DNA from: Aphis gossypii
Lineage: Eukaryota > Arthropoda > Insecta > Hemiptera > Aphididae
Direction of reading: 5' to 3'
Assembly (NCBI RefSeq): GCF_020184175.1
Contig: NC_065532.1
Span: 16,430,001 to 16,494,000, forward strand
Length of the DNA: 64,000 bases
The notes under the pieces are model-generated. The model searched no databases, had not been told where the DNA came from, and saw nothing but the letters and a program-made list of their open reading frames with translations. The position numbers and the translations under genes were made by a program. Positions 23,593 through 37,243 of the stretch are shown here, in pieces. Position 1 is the stretch's first letter. Every line of letters starts with the position of its first letter.

Positions 23593-26500
23593 GTAAGTAA
23601 GTCGGTATAAACTACCGATGTTGGGAGACTTCATCTCCCAAACCCTCAAAAGAAAAAAAATCAACTCGTGTTAAAATCCTAAATAGATACATACCTACCT
23701 AGTTAAATATTAATCAGATAATAGTAAATCATTGTTTCATTTTTTCTCAGCCTCATCAAGGTATGTCACTGTTTTAAAATTATATTTTTAAACATAGTTA
23801 CATATTTAGTTACCTTTGAATTATTGAATTAATATTACATTGTAATGTCTAAAAGTTTATTATTGTTAAAAAAGTTTGTTTGGATATTATTTTTCACCTG
23901 TAATAACCAAATACAGTGAAACATCCCCATACGAACACTTACCTACCACCTACCAACAGAATTATTTTTTTTTAGGAATGGGACATTTTCGTTACTTTTC
24001 AATTGGAAAAAAACGAATATCAAAAAAATGCTTTCACTAGTATAATGATAACAAACTCATTCAAAAACAGATTTTTTCACACCAAGTTGAATTGTATTCA
24101 TGTAATTTATGCATAGGCGTGTATAAGATTTATTTGCAGGTATGGCTAAGAAAAGTTTCTTAAAAATTGAATAATATGTGTAATAAAAAAATGTATGGTA
24201 CTTATCGGTTATCACAACTACCTTTCTTTATATGACATAATTTAAAAAAATTATCAACTGTTACTGTTAGCAAAATTATGGGCATTGTTTTTTAACCCTG
24301 TTACCTACCTTAGGTGGTGTTGCATAGCAAATCGAAAGATATTTTCATTTTTAAGCGAGTTGCCACTGGCCCCTAATTCCCTGTGAAAATTGTATTGGTT
24401 TATATTATCTTTTATTGCCTATATAAGTTAAAGTGCGTTCCTATCTTTAACTTTAACTAAAAAGCATTCCATCATTTACCAACAAATGCCCCAAGGTACA
24501 GTTATTCGGTTAGGTAGTCATGATAACCGATAAGTACTACTTTTATTTTGTTGATATTACATTTTAGTAGAATTATAATTTATTTTATTTTTTTAATTAA
24601 TTACCCTTATAACTCTAGACGTTTTTATGGTGTCATAACTTTGATTTTTTTTATATTACTATAGTTAAAGTTATTGGTCATTTGCTGTTCAATAAATAAA
24701 ATCATTAATGAACCAAGTCTTAGTTGAATCATTGTACTGCAAAGTTTTGATTTAACCATCTTTCATTTCAAAAATGCTCTCTCACAAGAGCAACTTGTTA
24801 CTGGTATTGTGCTGTGCTAAAAAGTACAATAACTTTATAAAATTCCAAAAACAAAATGGTTTTTGATTATTTTGATTAAGAAACTCAAACATTAAATATG
24901 ATTTTTGAAGTGAAACCCTATAGAACACTAGGTATATTTCTTAGAATTAGAATTTCCCCATTTAAATTCTTGTAGTCAACTTCAAAAGCACAATATTCTT
25001 CTTTTTTCGTGTCAGCAAAGTATTGATTATTTAAAACATAATCAATTCTTGTGGATATTTTATGTTTTATAACTTTGGGTATCACCACATTATTTTCTTC
25101 GCAATGCTTGACAGTGTTGTAATAAATATTTAAAAAAAATAGTATCTGATCTTAACTGAATCTCAACTCTTAAATTATTTAACTGTATGTTTGCATTCCT
25201 TATTTTATATTTATTTAAATGTGTAGGTATTGTTTAAATATTAAAATTATTATATTATTAAAACATTAAATAATAATATTATATTCTAATATAATGTAAT
25301 CTAACACATATTTTTTCCATGTACTTATGTACCCCTTAATGAATTAAAAAAATGTACCCTCTCTGAATAACGAACAAAATATTTATGACCTACAGTTTTC
25401 AAAGGTTTCTCTGTTTACAGTATACTATATACCATAAGTACTTGGAAAGTTTAAATATCACATTACAATGTTAGTGAATAAGATTAAGCTTTGTAATTTT
25501 AAATAATAATTCCAGATATCTAAAATTCTTAATCTTAGTGATAGGTTTTTGGTGGAAATTGCCTAAATACTGTTATTGATTGTAACTGGTTCAAATAAGA
25601 TCCTTGTATACATAGGTCAAGAGTGGACTGGGTCAGTAAAAATCTACTTAATTTAATTATTTTTTCATTCATTATTAAATGCATACTCATAGAACTTGTT
25701 TTTCAAAATTAAAATTTAAAACATCATCAGTGTTTAATGTTTATTATAATTGGTTTGTTATAATAAATAACCCTAGTTTATATTTTGAGAATTAGTAGTA
25801 TTTATGGTTAGCATAAAATTCTATAAAATTAAATTATTGCTTTTAATCTTGATATTTTTATCTCATAAAAATTAACAATTTTTGAATAAATACATTTGAT
25901 TTATTTTAAAACAATACACTACTACACTATAGAATTAAAACCTATTTTATTAAAACATTTAAAACACAGTGTACAATAAAATATATAGTAAACATAATAG
26001 TTATATATAAATTTAACTTTATAAGTATGAATGAAAAAAGGTTATATTGATAGTAGATTATTAAATAACTCTAACGATTGTTTGAGAATGTCAAAGACAT
26101 AAGCTTCTAAACATTCTTGTAACATTGATAAATGATAAGTGTAAGCAGTTCTTAATTATTTTTTGTTTACTGAACTCTTGCTCATGTTTGACTTGAATTA
26201 CAGAAAAACTTACTATGTACTTATAAGCTCTATATAAATTCATGTTTTAAGAATACTAAAATGTTTATAATAATGTAATAAATAAGAATATTGCCACAGT
26301 GTATGTGCTCTACATATTATCAAATTCAGAAATCCTAGTTAAGAATAATAAAGATTTTAAAAGAGCAATTCTTAAATAATGGCCTCTTGATGCTTATTGA
26401 TGAAAAGTCACATAGTACAAAGGCCTACTATCCTACTGGACAGTGGACCAGTCCACTCTTGATATTGGTCAAATAATTCCTAAAACGTTGTACTTTACAT

Positions 26501-27080
26501 TTTGGTTTTGGGATAGTCTTAATAAGTTATTATGTTTTTACAAATCTTAAAAGTATAAATATTTATAGTTTATAATTTCTGGTTTTAACATAATATTTTT
26601 TATTAAATAATAATTTATAAAATTCTTCTTAGTACACACCTTGGTCTTGGTTTAAGATTTTTTTATGATATTCTTCATAATTTAATCTTCATGTCATTAA
26701 TCACTATGTATAGTAAATTTATTTATTTATTTTTATTCAGCCAAATCAATTACAGTTACATAGTTACAATAAATTACATTAATAATAGCTGATAGGTATA
26801 CCAACTGAGCTATAAGCTCGCATCTGGTATATGGAGTTCATGGATATCATAATCTGTTTACTGTAATATACTTATATAATTACGCAATAAAGTAATAATT
26901 AATTAAATATAAATATAATAAAGTAAATAGATGTTCTAGTTGAGGATTGAGACTAGAGTTAGATATTATATTTAGTATTTATAATAATATGATAATTTAT
27001 TCCTGCTACATTTCAAATTAATATTAATAAGTTATCATTGTTCATTATATGTATGTCTATTCTACTTTGTATTTTTACAG
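23593..27080. other. Probable 5'UTR intron of the ankyrin-like gene
   Basis: AT-rich sequence bounded by a strong donor at 23593 and an acceptor at 27080. It contains a hAT transposase relic and a TACAGTGAAAC sequence at about 23911 like a Tc1/pogo terminal repeat. No other coding structure seen. Confidence 0.4.
24625..25130 (-). pseudogene. hAT transposase relic
   Basis: Minus strand. The 5' part (about 25130-24920) reads YYNTVKHCEENNVVIPKV and then KHKISTRID, like the hAT proteins annotated as ZMYM1 or THAP12-like in insects. The 3' part (about 24810-24625) reads IPVTSCSCERAFLK, a stop, then KMVKSKLCSTM and SLMILFIEQQMTNNFNY, ending at TAA 24625-24627. This is the hAT C-terminal dimerisation domain with its SCERAF motif. 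An internal deletion and an in-frame stop show it is dead. It may have supplied transposase to the short hAT-like elements nearby. Confidence 0.75.
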
Positions 27081-27099
27081 AGTACAAAAAAAAATTGAA

Positions 27100-28332
27100 A
27101 TGGATATTGTATGTCCTTGTATGACTACTGAAAACCCTAAAGTAATTATAATTTTTTATATTTTAGTGTTTTAAAATTCTATGGATTTAACACTGTTCTT
27201 GTTTTTATAGGACCGTGTATGTTTTTCTAATGATAGTGATACACGTACAGTATTTTCATTAAGTAAATTAGCGTATTATGCTTGTATTGACTTCCAAAGA
27301 AAAGAGTACAACAGAATTAAGAATGCACCAGAAGTAGACATACAAAACTGCTGTCGCCAAATATTTCATATCTTGAAAAGAAATCTTGATTTGCCATATG
27401 ATCCAGTTCATATAGATTGTCTCTTTGTGTATGGTGAGAGCTTTAGGGTAGCATGTTTTGAAGCTGCAAGAGTTGGGCATATGGACTGCTTGAGATTTGC
27501 TCATGAAAATGGATATTCATGGAGCTATAAAACATGCAAGAAAGCTGCAAAAAATGGACATCTTGATTGCTTAAAATATGCTCATGAGCATGGATGTCCA
27601 TATGGCGATAATATTTTAAAAGACTCTGCTAAAGGCGGACACTTAGAGTGTATGAAGTATTTGTACGAAACTGGATGTCAGTTGACAATGCTTGCATGCA
27701 CTGCTGCTGCGGAAAGTGGTTTTTTAGAATGTTTAAAATATGCTCATGAAATTGGATGCCCGTGGGGAATAAAGACTTGCACCAAAGCAGCAGCTGGTGG
27801 TTACTTGGATTGTTTAAAATATGCTCACAGAAAAGGAAGTACCTTAACCGCAAAAACATGTGCAGCCGCAGCAAGAGGTGGACATTTGCAATGTTTAAAA
27901 TATGCACATAGAAATAGATGTAGATGGGATGAAGAAACAACAAATAACGCTGCACTTGGGGGACATTTTCATTGTTTATTATATGCACAAAGACACGGAT
28001 GTCCATTGGGTTTAAATATTTTGGAAAAAGCTGCAATTGGAGGAAGTGTGGAATGTATGAAATACTTGTATAGTTTAGGATGCGAAATAAGAAAATTAAC
28101 CTGTGCTACTGCTGCAAAACACGGGAACTTGGAATGTTTGAAATTTTGCGTTAAAATTGGATGTGAATGGGGAAGACACGTGTGCACCAAAGCTGCAGCT
28201 GGTGGCCACTTACAATGTCTCATGTTTGCTCATGCTCAAGGTTGTCTTATATCCAGAAACACGTGCACAGCCGCTGCACGAGATGAACATTTAAATTGTT
28301 TAGAGTATTGCCGTCGGTTTGTAGATTGGTGA
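27100..28332 (+). CDS. Protein of eleven 27-residue ankyrin-like repeats
   Basis: Two coding exons, 27100-27141 and 27211-28332, give 387 residues. The start is 19 bases after a TTTTTACAG acceptor, so an upstream non-coding exon is expected. Residues 1-102 are not recognised. From residue 103 there are ten complete 27-residue units and one partial unit of the pattern GHLxCLKYAHExGCPWxxxTCxxAAxG. These are the short Cys-rich ankyrin-like repeats I know from amoebae, oomycetes, algae and giant viruses, and also from some insects. Units 2-6 and 7-11 correspond in order, implying a five-unit block duplication. There is no signal peptide or membrane segment. An AATAAA lies 18 bases after the stop (28350-28355). 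Function is unknown; protein binding is the usual role of such solenoids. Confidence 0.85.
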
Positions 28333-30677
28333 GAGTAAAATTAAATGTAAATAAATATTTTAAAATGTTAATTTAAGAATGTATTATTTACTTAAGAAAT
28401 TTAAATTAGTTTAAAATAAGAATTTATATTTGTTAAATTAAATTAAATTATAAAGCCAAAACAATAATATTTGAAAGTAAATATATGATTAAATATAATA
28501 TATTTATAATATTATTACATTATATACTTATTTTAGGTTGAAATCACATTTTATATGTATAATGGATAAATCTGACCAATACAAAATTGTTTACTAAAAT
28601 GTATGTCAAATGTAATCTTCCTAAGAATATATTTAGTATTTAGTATTTAGTATCCAGTATAAAATAAAAATATAAACATTTAGATGTTATAACCTATAAT
28701 CAGGCATGGATTTAGATGTTTAATCTTTTTAAGGTGGGATGAGCTCACAGAATATATAGAATTTTCTAGAAATCAAATCAAATCATTTTGACATAAAAAG
28801 CCTGGTACATAAAAATATATTAATTTACACCATTTTGAAGGGGGGGGGGTATTGTGCTAACATCTGTATCTATGTTTGTTTGTAATAATATATTTAATTA
28901 ATATTTACTACTTGTACTAGATTTACTTGTAAAATTCAAATTATTTAATCTAATATTCCATGTTCAACATATATCATTAAAGTACAATTGATCATCAATA
29001 TTGAACAATTCTAATGTACATTTTGTTAAAAATTAATGTATAGACATTTTAAATAAAGAAAAAAGTAACTAATCTTCAAAAAGAAAAACATCATCAAAGA
29101 TTAAACTGTGGGAACATGGCAGTAATTATTTTATTAATTCATTTTAGAGATAAACTTCACTTAACTGTGAAAAGAAAAAGTAAAAAATTATTCAAAATTG
29201 GGAAATTATTAAAGAAGCAATAAACCGTGCTAAAATGACTAAACTAATTCTAGTCACTCTTGTTAATAAATTTGGTAAAAATAAATGTACAATATTATAA
29301 TAGATAAATCAAAAGAAATATCAAATTGCATTAATAAATATTTTACAAATGCAGCTCTAAACACATGTAACTAAATAGAACAGACTACAGACTAAAACAA
29401 TTAATACACGCCACAGACAATATAGACACCTACTAAACAACTAACCACTATCGCCACAGATATTTCATTAAATAATTTTAGTTTAATTGGCAATAAAAGC
29501 TATAAAATTCTTAAGATATGACTTCTCCTAGATTAGATGGAATTACAGTAAAAATGGTCGAATTAAATTTACCTAGCAATCACTTTCAATTTTTTGCTAC
29601 ACCATTAAGCTACATTGCATCATTGCCAAAACCCTTGGCCTACTCTATTGAATATACCTACATACAATTATATAAATTAAATAAATACTAATTAAATTCA
29701 CTCGATTAACTTAGTTTTCTATGTAGGTGATAAGTAGGTACAGTACTTTTCGTTGAAAGGCAGTCTTGGGAAAGACATCAGATATTTGTTAATTAGGTGC
29801 ATAGCAACTTAAGAAAAATCCAAAAATGATTTTGCGAAAATAATTTGTTAGGTACTTAATTTAGAAAAATCTATAGCATAATATAGTTTTTAAAGGTGAT
29901 TTAAAATAATTCTCCCTTTCTATGATTAACAAATAAAGAAAATTATCAGTGGCACAGGCATCGGGTAGGTAAGTACCTAACTTTCTTTTCAATATCTAAA
30001 TTAAATTTATTCCACTGTTTATATTTCCGAATAGCCAATAGGTAGGTACCTACTAATACCAGTAATACCCTAGTTTGTTCCGAGATAATTGAAAATTCTG
30101 AATTTTGTATTATGGTCAAACTTAGAAGATTGAAACCATGGCCATGATTGAAACTATGTCAACAAGTTGTAACTGGAGGCGTAATATATACATATTACAT
30201 ATATATTATTATTTTATAGTACGTCTTTGAATCTATGATGAATAATGATTGATGACTATTGACTATTAATTTGCGAAAATATCTATGGTAGAAATCGTCC
30301 TATAACAGCGATGATTGCAGGTCCGTGTAAAGTTCAAGACGAATAACATTTCAATACGTAAAAACTACAATTGGTATTTTAATTCGACATTAATTGTACC
30401 GTGGTTAAACAAATACCTACCTAGTTAATTAATTAACCTGGTCACTTCGATCGTCAATAAATAATATTCGTTATAAACTTATAAAACATCGACATTTGAT
30501 ATAGTCGAGTGGGTACCTATCGTCAATAGGTAGGTACCTAATATTTAATTTTACTCAGTTTGTATTACATATTTATACTTTCTAATATCGATATCTTATG
30601 ATCAAAGTAAAAAATAAAAATAGCTCGTTCCAATATTTGTCTACAAAAGACTGTGGTTATTGTCGTTATTGGTTAGT
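28333..30677. other. Gene-free interval
   Basis: The 3'UTR of the ankyrin-like gene lies at the left and the promoter/5'UTR of the PP2A-A-like gene at the right, where an ATCGATATC site like a DRE sits at about 30588. Between them is AT-rich sequence with a 10-base G run at 28840. No coding structure. Confidence 0.5.
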
Positions 30678-33600
30678 ATGGCTGAACGAATTGAACAAGG
30701 AATATCCGAAACCTACCGCGGCGATAACCATTTGGAATTACACGATGATCATTTGCAAAGTCGCTCATTTATCGAAACTACCGTTAATTGTGATCGCCTT
30801 GTGGTAAGTTTTTGTATTTTGGCGAAACGTCTTAATATTGACCAAATTATTATTGTATACCTTCTTGCATAGGTGGCTCTAGAATATTAAAAATTTGTCA
30901 GGGGTACATAGTATGGCAATTCCCCCCCTCCCAGACTGTTATTGATGTAGGTAGTAGAACATTTTCCATCCAATATATTTTCGATGCAAACATTTTCCCC
31001 CCATTTTTTTTTTAAAGTTAACTATTTAATAATATAATTATTTTTTCATTAATATATTTAAACTATAGTCTATAATTATTGTAAATGTAATTGTACATAA
31101 TTATAATAGGTAGCTTTAAGATTGTCTACATAAAATATAATTAATAACTAATAAAAATGGCTAAAATTTCTCTGTTATTACTACACACATATTTTTTAGC
31201 CTTTTTTCAAATGTATGTATTTATTTATTTTAAACCGTACCTAAAAATGTTGATACCTAATAAACAATTTAATAATTGTTTGTGAATTTGATTTTTGAAG
31301 TGCTTCAATGAATAAGTATACTTAAAATAATTTATATTGTATTAAAAAAAAAAAAAATCATATTAAATTATAAATAATATTATATACCTAATATTATATT
31401 ATTAAAAGGTAAACTTTAAAAAAAAAGTGGACAGAAATGGGGGGGGGGTGTCCACGACCATACTATACCCTAATTTCAAATAATGCTTAAATATGTAGGA
31501 ATATTTTTTCAAAATGTTTTTGTTTTTTTAATGAAGCATTTACAGTTGGTAAAGTAAAATATTTTCTTAAACATTTTTTTTTTAAATTGGAACTCCTTTT
31601 ACCCCTTTCGCGAAGTCTTTGTCTACTTTATACTTGTTAATAACGATTTGTAACAAGAGGATGAAGCACAAAAATATTATTTCTCCCTTCAAAAAAAAAA
31701 AATTAGATGAAACTACTTTATTATTTACTTACTCTAAACTATTTTTCCTGTAACCTGTAAATTTAACATTTCGAGCACTGATTGTATTATTATAGTAGGT
31801 TAGGTTCCAAAAACTGTAGCATAATAGTATATATTAATTAATTATATACTACTATAATAAAATTAATACTACCTAATCCATAATCGGATTTATATACATC
31901 ATTATATTATGATTTAATTTAAATCGAATTTACTAACAGCGCGTTTTGTTATTATGAATCAATAGAATCGTTTGGAATCAATGAATTTCTTACGGGATGT
32001 CGCTTTAAAACTTGGCGTTGAAAATACTCGTAAACACTTGGTACCATACCTCACTCATCTTATAATTGCTGAAAAATTATCGGAATTGAAAAATTTAGCA
32101 GAAGTTCTAGGTGAATTTGAAAATTATGTGGGAGGACCAAAATATGCTCACATTTTGTTGGTAAGATTTAACAGGCACTATTATTAATAATAGGTACAAG
32201 TAGGTAATTATACATATATAGGTACAATTATACATATTAAAATTCGGCTAAACCCATTTCTGGTAGCAAGGCGTGAATTTCGGACATCGATGAGACGGTG
32301 AAAAAAAATCAGGTAGGTACATAACATATTTTTGATAAAAGTACTCGTATCAATGGATCATTCCAGAAATAAACAAGCAGTAAATTAAAAACCAACCACA
32401 ATAACGAGTTTACAGCGGTTGATATACTCAATAACTAAAAAATGATTAACGATTAGTTAAAAATAAAATAAAACAAAAATATAAACACTGAGAATCGTGA
32501 GCTGTGAGGTGTATGTCTGAATGTCTCATAAAGTCATAACACAACGATATTAATAATATGGAAGTTGTTTAATTGTCTTGTTGTCCTATGGGCCCTTTGA
32601 TGTTTTGTCATTTTCTTCTTGAAATTTTCTAAACTTATTTATCTGAACAATTTTTAAGAAACGCTGTACCTATATATATTTAATTACCTAATAATAATCT
32701 ATTATCTATCTAAGTATTAAAAACATAAAAATATACTAGGTATCTACATTGGATAAACATAATATATTTTAAATTAAAATACCTTTTTTTTTTTGCAGTT
32801 TGAAACCGACGACCGGGAGGGGACTGCTTTCGCATTACTTCCTCCCGGCAAATTAAAATACCTACTATTGTCTATTTTACATTTATGTTTGATTTTACTT
32901 AGGTCAAATATTTAAAAACTGTGAAAAAAAAAAAAAAAAAAAAAATTACCATAATATTTTCAATTCTTGCATCTTTTAAATACTTTATTTAGAAAGATTG
33001 TTTATCTTAATTTTTAAAAATGGGCTAGGTACTAGAAACTATCTACCATATTTAATAAAATCAATGCTAAATAAATTTGTTAGATACCTATCCATTATTT
33101 TTATGGATTTCACTTATAAGAATTTTTTCATATTTTAGCTACCTCTAGAAGAGTTAGCTGGTGCCAAAGTTAATGATGTTAGAATGGCTGCCATCAAATC
33201 ATTGCAAACATTGGCTGATATTATGGAAGTAATTGATCTAGAGAACTTTTTCATACCTTTTATTGCTAGTTTAACAATGAATGATGAAAGTGCTAAACGT
33301 ATGTCTGTTAGTCATCTTTTCACTACAGTTTATATGCGTGTCAGTCCAAAATATCAAAGTAAATGTCTAGTATTTAATATTAAGTTGTTGTACATTTTTT
33401 TGTATTAAAATTGTTGTACTATAGGTGACTTAATTGACTATCATTGTTTCTTAAGTTTGGACTCGTCACCTGCTGTTCGTCAAAATGCAGCTAATAATTT
33501 GGTTGATTTCAGTGAAGTTGTTCATATGTCAATTTTTGACAGTAAATTAACTCCACGTTTGGAACAATTCAGTTTTGATCAAAATGTAATTTTATTAAAT

Positions 33601-36407
33601 TTCTATAAAAATTTAAATTAATATATTTTTATAAATAGGAGCATGTTAGAATTTTGGCTTTATCAACAGCAATAACAATTTCAAAAAAATTTGATGTTTC
33701 CTACACTAAAGAAATAATTCTTCCTATTGTGTTGAATTCAATAAATGACCCTTCATGTGGAGTACGTTCAATACTCATCAAAAATATTGCAAAGGTATTA
33801 TTTTAAATTTTAATTAATTTTTGCATCAAGTGTTTAATAATTACTTACATTTTAAATAGTTGCTTGCAATTGGTGTAAGTTGTTTAAAGCTTACTGAAAG
33901 TATAATGAAAATACTCATTTCATTAGCTAAAGACCAACAAGTAGAAGTCCGATTGCCATCTGTCAGTGTTCTTTATGATTGTACTGTTATCCTTTATGAA
34001 AATTTGACTTACTTAGAAGCCACTAAATTGGTAACCAAATTTTTAATTCCAACATTAAGCAATTTTTGTAATGATTCTGATGTTAAATGTAAATTGGAAG
34101 TACCATCTGTTTTGGCAAAATTTGGAAAAATAATGCCCAATGTAATGTAAGTTGTATAATGTGCATACATTTTTATAGTATTTTAACTCTTTTATTATTA
34201 ATTAATTATCACGGGCGTACCAAAATGTCTATTTTTGTGGTTATTTTTAATTGAAGCAAATCAAATGACAAAAAAAAAAAATAAAAAAAAATGCCATTTT
34301 ATTTTGTTTTGAAAAATTATTATGTATTATATGTCAGTGTAAAAAAATATTTAAAATTAAATCCATTATACATTTTTACAGTTAAAACTTAAACAATTAC
34401 TTATATAATATTGAGAAAAAATAAATAATTGTTTTTAGATTTAAACCATCAAAGGTAAAAATCATTTCTTGGAACGCCCAGTAATTATATATACCTACAA
34501 CAATTTTTTTTTTATAAAATTGATAACAATAAATGACTGACTCATATATTAATATGTATGTGCTAAATGCATGCAAGCAATGTGATATTTTTAATAAATC
34601 AGTATAATGAAATGATGTAAAAATACTTCTTTAAAACGTACAAGCTACCATTACTTGACAAACTATGTATACACCTATATGCCTATATTACAGAATTAAA
34701 GATTATTTTGTGGACTTGGTAAACAAATTACTTAAAGACAAAAATGTTGATGTAATATTTAATGTTGTGAAATATATGAAGGATATTTTAGGATCACAGT
34801 ACAATGTAAATATAATGATATAAATACAGTGTATTTAAAAATTTAATGTGATAATAATTATATTTAGTTATTAAATATATTTAGAAAGCACATTTTATTT
34901 TTAATACTTATTTTACTTACAATAAGTACTTAATTTTTAAGACATATTTTTTCTCTGCACATTGTTATCTAAATATTTCACCGTATTAAGTACATTAGTA
35001 CTCTACACTTTAATACCTATCTATAATAAACTATAAATAGGTAATTTAATAATATTACCATAAAAAATCATAGTTAATTAAATGTTGCATTGCATTAAGA
35101 GAAAATATACATTAAGATAACACTTATTTTAAAAAATAATTTAATATATACCTATGTTTTACAATATAATTAACATATTTTTAAAAAGGAGTGTTACTTG
35201 ATTTTTTAAGCAAAGAAAAGCCTTTTAAATTAAATGACATGTTAGCTTTGAAAATTAAATATTTAGAAAATATAATTTTTTTTCAACTAAAAAATTTCCT
35301 AAAAAAAGCTCACCCTGTTCATTTTTATCATTAAAATGTGTATTTATATTTTATATATTTAGAATTTGATAGAATTGCCAGAAGATCGATTAATATGCAG
35401 TTTGAAAGCATTTATTATAAATAGTTCATGGAAAATGCGAAACACTGGTGCAATTTATTTATATATATTGGCAATTCAAAAAGGTCTCAAATTTTTTGAA
35501 GATTATTTAGAACAGTCATTTTTAATATTATTAACTGACCCGAGTAAATATTATTTATTTCTATTTTTTAAAAATTGTATCGATTATTTCTGTATAACAA
35601 GACTTGAATATTTGTATAAGACTAAGATAGTTTCATATTATAACATTTATAACTCATATAATGATTTGAGTAAAATATTTAATATTTTTTAGAATCAACT
35701 GTTCAGCAAACCGCCATGGATGTGTTTAAACAATTAGTAACAGAATTTGGAATGGATTGGGCTCAAACATATATAGTTCCATACCTAATAAAACTATCTT
35801 ACTCAAGAAATACCTATAACAAGATGGCGTTTTTATCATTTGCTAAAGTATGTGCAATAATAATGTGTATACAATTTAGAATACTTAACATTAATATGAA
35901 AGAGAATGCAGTGGAATAATGATTTGTTGGATACTTAATAAGCCAATGTTCTATGAATAGATGTTAACTATTATATATTCCTTTGATCTCAAAAAACTGA
36001 CTTATATGATGGATTCCTAATAGTAAAGTTACAAAAATCTTGAATTACTTAAATTATTAGAATTTTTTTGAAATCTGTGACCAATTGATGTTAAACGAGC
36101 TATTTCCTCATGTTGTGTACTATCAGTCTGATGAAAATCCAAATGTTCGTTATGCTTTAGTCAAAACATTAAATGTGATGATTACATCAATTGCAGAGTA
36201 TGATTATATTTATAATTAATCCCATATTTATGAAGTATAATTTTACATAGTGTATTATTATTCTACAGTAAGGATGATATATTAAATGATAAAATCAAAA
36301 CTATATTAAAAATATTAATCACAGACACAAGCAATTATATTAGTGGACTGGCGATGGATGTCTGGGATAAACACTTTAGTGAGTACCTAATCATTCAGTT
36401 TTTATAA
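30678..36407 (+). CDS. PP2A scaffold (A/PR65) subunit-like HEAT-repeat protein
   Basis: Eleven exons splice in frame: 30678-30803, 31966-32160, 33139-33358, 33425-33585, 33639-33794, 33860-34146, 34694-34805, 35363-35543, 35693-35847, 36061-36197 and 36269-36407. They give 622 residues of HEAT-like helices collinear with PP2A-A. Landmarks include LGVENTR with VGGPKYAHILL (residues about 55-107), LFTTVYMRVSP, a VRILALS repeat, FGMDWAQTYIVPYL and PNVRYALVKTLNVM near the end. Canonical PP2A-A is about 590 residues and extremely conserved; this protein is far more divergent, and its first 42 residues do not match. It is probably a lineage-specific paralogue, with the orthodox subunit elsewhere. 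PP2A-A tethers catalytic C to regulatory B subunits; whether this one still does is unknown. The final exon could alternatively end at the GTGAGT at 36379 and continue. Confidence 0.85.
32809..32850. repeat. GC-rich hairpin in PP2A-A-like intron 2
   Basis: CCGGGAGG and CCTCCCGG are perfectly complementary arms around about 20 bases. They follow a TTTTTTTTTTTGCAG tract that looks like a splice acceptor. It is an isolated GC island in an AT-rich intron. Canonical alignment leaves no missing segment here, so it is not a required exon. It may be a transposon fragment. Confidence 0.5.
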
Positions 36408-37243
36408 TGTCATCATTTGTTATAAACATATTTAAGTGAATTCAATTTCACAGGTACTCGGTGATATTATACAAAACTATCATCATTTTCAAAATAGTAT
36501 CCTCAAACATTATTTTCACTGCAATTTTTTTCTTTTTAAGTTATTAAATAGACTTATATTATTTCTTTATGTATTTAAAAATTTGTTGTTACCATATTCA
36601 TTGTAATGAATAATATTTTGTTTTAAAGTACAAACTTGAATTAAAAATAAATAAAAGGGATAATATTATTGTTATGATTAATATTTATAAAATTGTTTCA
36701 TCTTATTGGTTAATATACTATAATTCATAATATAAAAATATAATTAAAACAAAGCAAATGTGTTTTTAAATAGCTTTATTAGCAAATTAGATTTTTGGCA
36801 ATTAAAGATTCATTAAAAATACTAATATTAAGGTTAAATACGTAGAAATGTGTATTATTCATACGTATTAACCCTGTAAACACAAACTGATTTTCAATAA
36901 TTTTATAAGATTTTCAGTTTCAAAAACCCTGAAGTTTAGTACTCAAATTAATGTTAAATTTTTCATACAAAAAAAAAATTTATAGATAATTAAAATTTAA
37001 AAGCATCAGTTTTATTACTATTGGCTTGAGAAGCAAATTTAAATTTATTTATTAAATTAAGTATCATTTTAATGTTTCATTTTCATACTCAAAATATTCT
37101 ATTCCTTTAAATTAAAAAAATAAATTTGAAATAAATTATTTCAAATTTATTTTCTAAATTTTCATTTTTACCATATCAGTCTTACATATTTGCTTGATTT
37201 ATTACTTCAAAAATACACACTATGTTACACTGTACTCTTTTTT
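36408..37243. other. Converging 3' ends gap
   Basis: The PP2A-A-like gene (plus) and the aminopeptidase (minus) end towards each other here. The sequence is AT-rich, with AATAAA-type sites on both strands, and otherwise featureless. Confidence 0.5.

Noticed and set aside
27629..28223. Two minus-strand open frames over the ankyrin-like gene
   Set aside because: They are periodic shadows of the repeat array on the other strand.
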